The notes under the pieces: generated by a model
Database searches by the model: none
The model's input: only the letters and a program-made list of their open reading frames with translations
What the model was told of the DNA's origin: nothing
Source: Chitinophaga sancti
GTDB taxonomy: Bacteria; Bacteroidota; Bacteroidia; Chitinophagales; Chitinophagaceae
DNA: 64,000 nt
Direction of reading: 5' to 3'
NCBI RefSeq assembly: GCF_034087045.1
Contig: NZ_CP139247.1
Location: 5,110,001 to 5,174,000 of the forward strand
Part shown: positions 60,865 to 64,000 of the stretch, piece by piece
Position numbering within the stretch: position 1 is the stretch's first letter
How the letters are laid out: each line of letters begins with the position of its first letter
Translations under genes and position numbers: made by a program

Positions 60865-62361
60865 ATGTCAGCAGGTTTGACCCGTCAACAATTATATGAT
60901 AAGATCCGTGCTTCCTCTAAAGAAGAAGTAATTCTGGAAGAAATGATTCGCCTTGGCTTCTGGGCGAAAAATGAACAGGTACCCAATGTACCCGAAACAT
61001 TTATTCGTAAAGAAGGTGAGCTGCGCAGAGAATTGAACGACCTCCTTAGCGAACAAGCCAAATACAGAAATAAACAACAGGTACTCACGGACATGCGTAA
61101 AGCCCGCATGGCTGCCGCCAAGGCAAAACGTGCTGAGACTAAAAAACGGAATGAAGAGAAACGCCAGCAGCGCGCGGCTGCCTGGGCAGAAGAAAAATCG
61201 AAATCTATCGTCTATCTCGGTGAAGACGTTTCCGCAGGCTTAAATAAAACCACCTCCAATACTGAACAGCTACAGCGCTTTGGCCTCCCGCTGCTTCACG
61301 ATGCCGTACAGCTCTCCGCAGCGATGGGCATTACCCTTGGTAAACTACGTTTCCTTGCATTTGACAGGAAAGTAGGTACCATCTCCCATTACAAACGCTT
61401 TTACCTGCCTAAGAAGTCAGGCGGCCGCAGACTGATCTCTGCTCCTATGCCACAATTAAAAGCGGCACAGTACTGGGTGCTGGAAAACATACTCTATAAG
61501 GTACCCAACAGCGAAGCCGCACATGGTTTTGTGCCCGGCAAATCCATTGTGACCAATGCGACTAATCACGTGGGCCAGGATGTGGTGATCAATATTGATC
61601 TGAAAGACTTTTTCCCGACGATTGAATATAAACGGGTGAAAGGGCTCTTTGTTAAACTTGGTTACAGCGAACAACTGGCCACTATTCTCGGCCTGCTGTG
61701 TACTGAGCCCGAAGTAGACCAGGTAGCCCTGGACGGTCAGGCATATTTTGTGGCCAATACACCCCGGCACCTGCCGCAGGGTGCGCCCAGCAGCCCGGCC
61801 ATCACAAACATCATTTGCTATGGTCTGGACAAGCGTTTTGAAGGTCTGGCCAAAAAGTTCGGGTATACTTACTCCCGCTACGCTGATGATATGACTTTTT
61901 CTACCAAAGGCGAACCTGCCGACAAGATCGGACAGTTACGCTGGTCAGTAAAGCAGGTGGTGAAAGAAGAAGGCTTCCACCTCCATCCTGATAAGTTGAA
62001 AATAATGCGCAAAGGTGACAAACGGGAAGTAACCGGTATTGTGGTGAATGAAAAACTGAGCCTGGACAGGGAGACCCTCCGTAAGTTCAGGGCATTGCTC
62101 CACCAGATCAGCGTATCCGGACTGGCTAATAAACAATGGGGTAATGGAAACATTATCAGCAGCATAGAAGGTTTTGCCAACTATGTAGCCATGGTAAAAC
62201 CCGAAACCGGCCGCCTGCTGAAAGATAAAATCAGGTTGCTCCTGAACAGGGACGATATTAAATCTCAGGCACGCACTTTGATGACGACGGGTGCACCGGC
62301 TCCTGCTTCTGACAAGAATGCGCCCAAAAAAGACGATGATAATTGGTGGAATGTGGTGTAA
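60865..62361 (+). CDS. Retron-type reverse transcriptase
   Basis: 498 residues. RT landmarks: R1-like TISHYKRFYLPKKSGGRRLISAP, NATNH (231-235, the NAxxH retron motif), INIDLKDFFPTI (245-252), HLPQGAPSSP (302-311), YADD (339-342) in YSRYADDMTFS, and REVTGIVVNEK with the retron VTG (389-391). Domain X and the thumb (about 400-465) follow. An unusual N-terminal extension of about 150 residues contains a long charged helix (about 55-115). It has no fused effector. Its upstream ncRNA and the WGR/HEAT and SWIM genes complete the retron; no own promoter is visible, so it is probably co-transcribed. Confidence 0.95.
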   Translation: MSAGLTRQQLYDKIRASSKEEVILEEMIRLGFWAKNEQVPNVPETFIRKEGELRRELNDLLSEQAKYRNKQQVLTDMRKARMAAAKAKRAETKKRNEEKRQQRAAAWAEEKSKSIVYLGEDVSAGLNKTTSNTEQLQRFGLPLLHDAVQLSAAMGITLGKLRFLAFDRKVGTISHYKRFYLPKKSGGRRLISAPMPQLKAAQYWVLENILYKVPNSEAAHGFVPGKSIVTNATNHVGQDVVINIDLKDFFPTIEYKRVKGLFVKLGYSEQLATILGLLCTEPEVDQVALDGQAYFVANTPRHLPQGAPSSPAITNIICYGLDKRFEGLAKKFGYTYSRYADDMTFSTKGEPADKIGQLRWSVKQVVKEEGFHLHPDKLKIMRKGDKREVTGIVVNEKLSLDRETLRKFRALLHQISVSGLANKQWGNGNIISSIEGFANYVAMVKPETGRLLKDKIRLLLNRDDIKSQARTLMTTGAPAPASDKNAPKKDDDNWWNVV

Positions 62362-62379
62362 ATACTACTTCTACCCCGG

Positions 62380-62412
62380 AAAAACGCTTTTACCCAGGTA
62401 AAGGCGTTTTTT
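62380..62412 (+). terminator. Terminator of the retron operon
   Basis: AAAAACGCTTTTACC pairs with GGTAAAGGCGTTTTT (one wobble) around a two-to-four-nt loop, followed by T7, 18 bp after the RT stop. Confidence 0.9.
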
Positions 62413-62796
62413 TATTGTTTAAACAACAATTTTCTTTTTGTTAACGGATCATTAACTATTTCCTCTCACAATTGAACTATTTTGCGTCATCAACTGTTAA
62501 TTTTTTAGTTGATCACACAAGCTAACTGTCCTCTAATTTCGTTATCTAAAAACTATCAACTTAGCAATCTCCGTTATCACAAAACAAATCACATGAAAAA
62601 AAATCACAAAGGTGGTCCTATTATTACCTAAACTGTACATGCAAATGTAGCTATCCACCCCAAAATTAATCAGTTTCAGCTCATTGCCTTCTTCTTAACT
62701 CTGATACCATCACATGGACTGGATTTACTGTACAAGCCGGGAACTTGTCGTTAAGTCTACGAAATGTTATGTTCCGTTAAATTAAAATATCGGTAC
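62413..62796. other. 384-bp intergenic region, contains a 12-codon ORF
   Basis: No ordinary gene. A mini-ORF at 62593-62631 reads MKKNHKGGPIIT, with an A-rich leader before its ATG. It may be chance or a leader peptide for the downstream kinase. TATTTTG-type and AT-rich sequence near 62480 may be the kinase promoter, but no exact TAnnTTTG was found. Confidence 0.3.
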
Positions 62797-64000
62797 ATGA
62801 ACCTACTACAACGAATCGTTACTACTGGTTGCAGTAACGTGAAGCGTACTTCATTGCAGGAGGTTGAAGACACACAACGAATTATCCGCTTCGTGAATAC
62901 ATTGTGTCTGACCTGTGCTGCTATGTCCTTATCCCTCAATTTGTGCTGTCACTACCTGATTGGAAAACAAATCAATGTTTTGCCAGCCTTCGCCGAAGCT
63001 GCTGCCTTTGTCTTTATCATTTGCATGAACGGGGTGGGAATACACACCCTCGCCAGCATTCTACTGATCATCGTTAACAATGTGGCCATTCAATATTACA
63101 GCGCTGTCATGGGGCGGGTCACAGAATTTCATCTGCTGTTTATTTTCCTGGTTGTATTATCATTGCTATTATTCCAGCGACCTTTTCTGAGAACGTTGAC
63201 CATTGGTATTACTATTGGGTGTTTTATGGCCGGCGAAATCAATATGTACTTTGGTTTCTATCCGCCTGTCATGAATTTAGCCACTGATTTTCCTGCTCAA
63301 TTCGTGATTCGGTGGGCGACCATTCCATCTATCCTGCTCCTTGATCTGATGGTATTCGCTTTTTATATTAAGAATGCAGAAAGACTGCGGAGCCGCGAAA
63401 TGACGCAGGTGCAGAAAATGCTGGAGAAAGTCAGGCTGCAAAATTCGGAACTCGAAGAGCTCACGGCCAAACTGGCCAGGGCTACTGATGCCAAGACTGT
63501 TTTTGTACGTGAAACCAGTCACGAGATCCGTACCCCGCTGAATGCCATTTTTGGTATCAGCCAGCTTTTACAACTCAAAGTAGCGCAGGACAAAAGCCTC
63601 GCTCCTATCCGGCTGTTGGCCGATCACCTCTACGCCGCCAGTTTTAATACCAGGGAAATCATTAACAATGTATTAGAGTTTTCACGGATCGAAGCCGGCA
63701 AGGCTGATACGGCGCAAAACGCTTCACTGGATGTCAGGGAATGGCTGGACAATGTGGTGAATATCCACCAATATATAGCAGGGGTAAAAATGGTCCGGAT
63801 CCGGTATAATATATCAGAAGAAGTACCGGAATTCCTATTCCTTGACAAAATGTTGCTTACGAAGATGCTCAATAATCTCCTGTCAAATGCGATCAAGTTC
63901 ACAGCGAGTGAGAGCAATGTCTCCATTCATATTTTCCCTAATGGAGGACGGTTGAATATTACCGTGGCCGATCAGGGAGAAGGGATCAGTGAAGACAGGC
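62797..64000 (+). CDS. Membrane-bound sensor histidine kinase (3' end outside window)
   Basis: Open frame from ATG 62797 to the window edge (401 codons). About six hydrophobic helices (to about residue 205) precede a coiled-coil and HisKA with ETSHEIRTPLNAIFG (phosphorylated His). The start of the ATPase has KMLNNLLSNAIKFTASES (N-box) and VADQGEGIS (G1 box). The sequence continues past the window and may carry a receiver domain. It follows the retron terminator and has no evident link to the retron. Confidence 0.93.
   Translation, partial: MNLLQRIVTTGCSNVKRTSLQEVEDTQRIIRFVNTLCLTCAAMSLSLNLCCHYLIGKQINVLPAFAEAAAFVFIICMNGVGIHTLASILLIIVNNVAIQYYSAVMGRVTEFHLLFIFLVVLSLLLFQRPFLRTLTIGITIGCFMAGEINMYFGFYPPVMNLATDFPAQFVIRWATIPSILLLDLMVFAFYIKNAERLRSREMTQVQKMLEKVRLQNSELEELTAKLARATDAKTVFVRETSHEIRTPLNAIFGISQLLQLKVAQDKSLAPIRLLADHLYAASFNTREIINNVLEFSRIEAGKADTAQNASLDVREWLDNVVNIHQYIAGVKMVRIRYNISEEVPEFLFLDKMLLTKMLNNLLSNAIKFTASESNVSIHIFPNGGRLNITVADQGEGISEDR

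Noticed and set aside
62797..64000. Histidine kinase as part of the retron
   Set aside because: A strong terminator and about 380 bp of non-coding DNA separate it from the RT, and no known retron type includes such a kinase.

Overview
The window reads as chromosomal DNA from a Bacteroidota bacterium, most likely Chitinophaga or a close relative. Supporting signs are TAnnTTTG-type -7 promoter boxes (for example before lepA, purB and the radical SAM gene), A-rich rather than Shine-Dalgarno leaders, several TTG starts, a carboxypeptidase-regulatory-domain outer-membrane barrel receptor, a DPP IV (S9B) peptidase, the futalosine-pathway enzyme MqnA, and many small lipoproteins and OMP-like barrels. 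No rRNA, tRNA or CRISPR array was recognised.

Layout. 1-7.4 kb: YihY/BrkB membrane protein, an AT-rich gap with two DnaA-box-like sites, DPP IV, a small membrane protein with a 108-bp tandem duplication of its 3' end, a VIT/CCC1-like membrane protein, 57-bp tandem repeats, ornithine aminotransferase and an acyl-CoA-binding protein. 7.5-15 kb: housekeeping genes (lepA, manA, yraN, purB, mqnA) separated by strong hairpin terminators. 15-19.4 kb: M1 aminopeptidase, peptide-binding lipoprotein, fatty-acid desaturase. 19.5-25 kb: a compact minus-strand operon resembling the mycobacterial decaprenylphosphoryl-arabinose route (UbiA phosphoribosyltransferase, DprE1-like oxidase, DprE2-like reductase, HAD phosphatase), with a divergent multi-span GT-C-like membrane protein. 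25-28.4 kb: a putative DNA-repair neighbourhood (radical SAM/HhH protein, its DUF4130 partner, and convergent DUF763); the radical SAM and DUF763 proteins both end in a QLSLF beta-clamp-binding-like motif. 28.4-42 kb: MgtC, two small lipoproteins, ABC exporter, thioesterase, outer-membrane receptor, DUF695/RraB protein, BamA-like barrel, formate-dehydrogenase-like oxidoreductase with FdhD, zinc metallopeptidase. 42.3-44.1 kb: a complete insertion sequence with inverted repeats and an apparent 6-bp target duplication, sitting inside a pre-existing hairpin. 44-55.5 kb: TPR histidine kinase, SelW-like protein, OMP barrels, FMN reductase, a decayed region with a VOC gene fragment and a frameshifted-looking secreted ORF, DUF4349 lipoprotein, FAD/Fe-S D-lactate dehydrogenase-type protein, CE2 esterase.

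55.5-62.4 kb is the most notable region. It is a retron: a WGR/HEAT-repeat protein, a SWIM zinc-finger protein, a structured non-coding RNA with perfect 17-nt a1/a2 repeats and a 27-bp msd stem, and a retron-type reverse transcriptase with NAxxH, YADD and VTG motifs, closed by a strong terminator. The gene content matches what I recall as the rare type XIII (ARM/HEAT plus winged-helix-SWIM) retrons. The window ends inside a membrane-bound histidine kinase.

Two genome habits recur. One is short tandem duplication at gene ends (46, 54, 57, about 55 and 108 bp). The other is a family of intergenic hairpins with a shared ACC-TTY-GG apex, most of them next to a GGCCTGCGGCCGGC-like patch.
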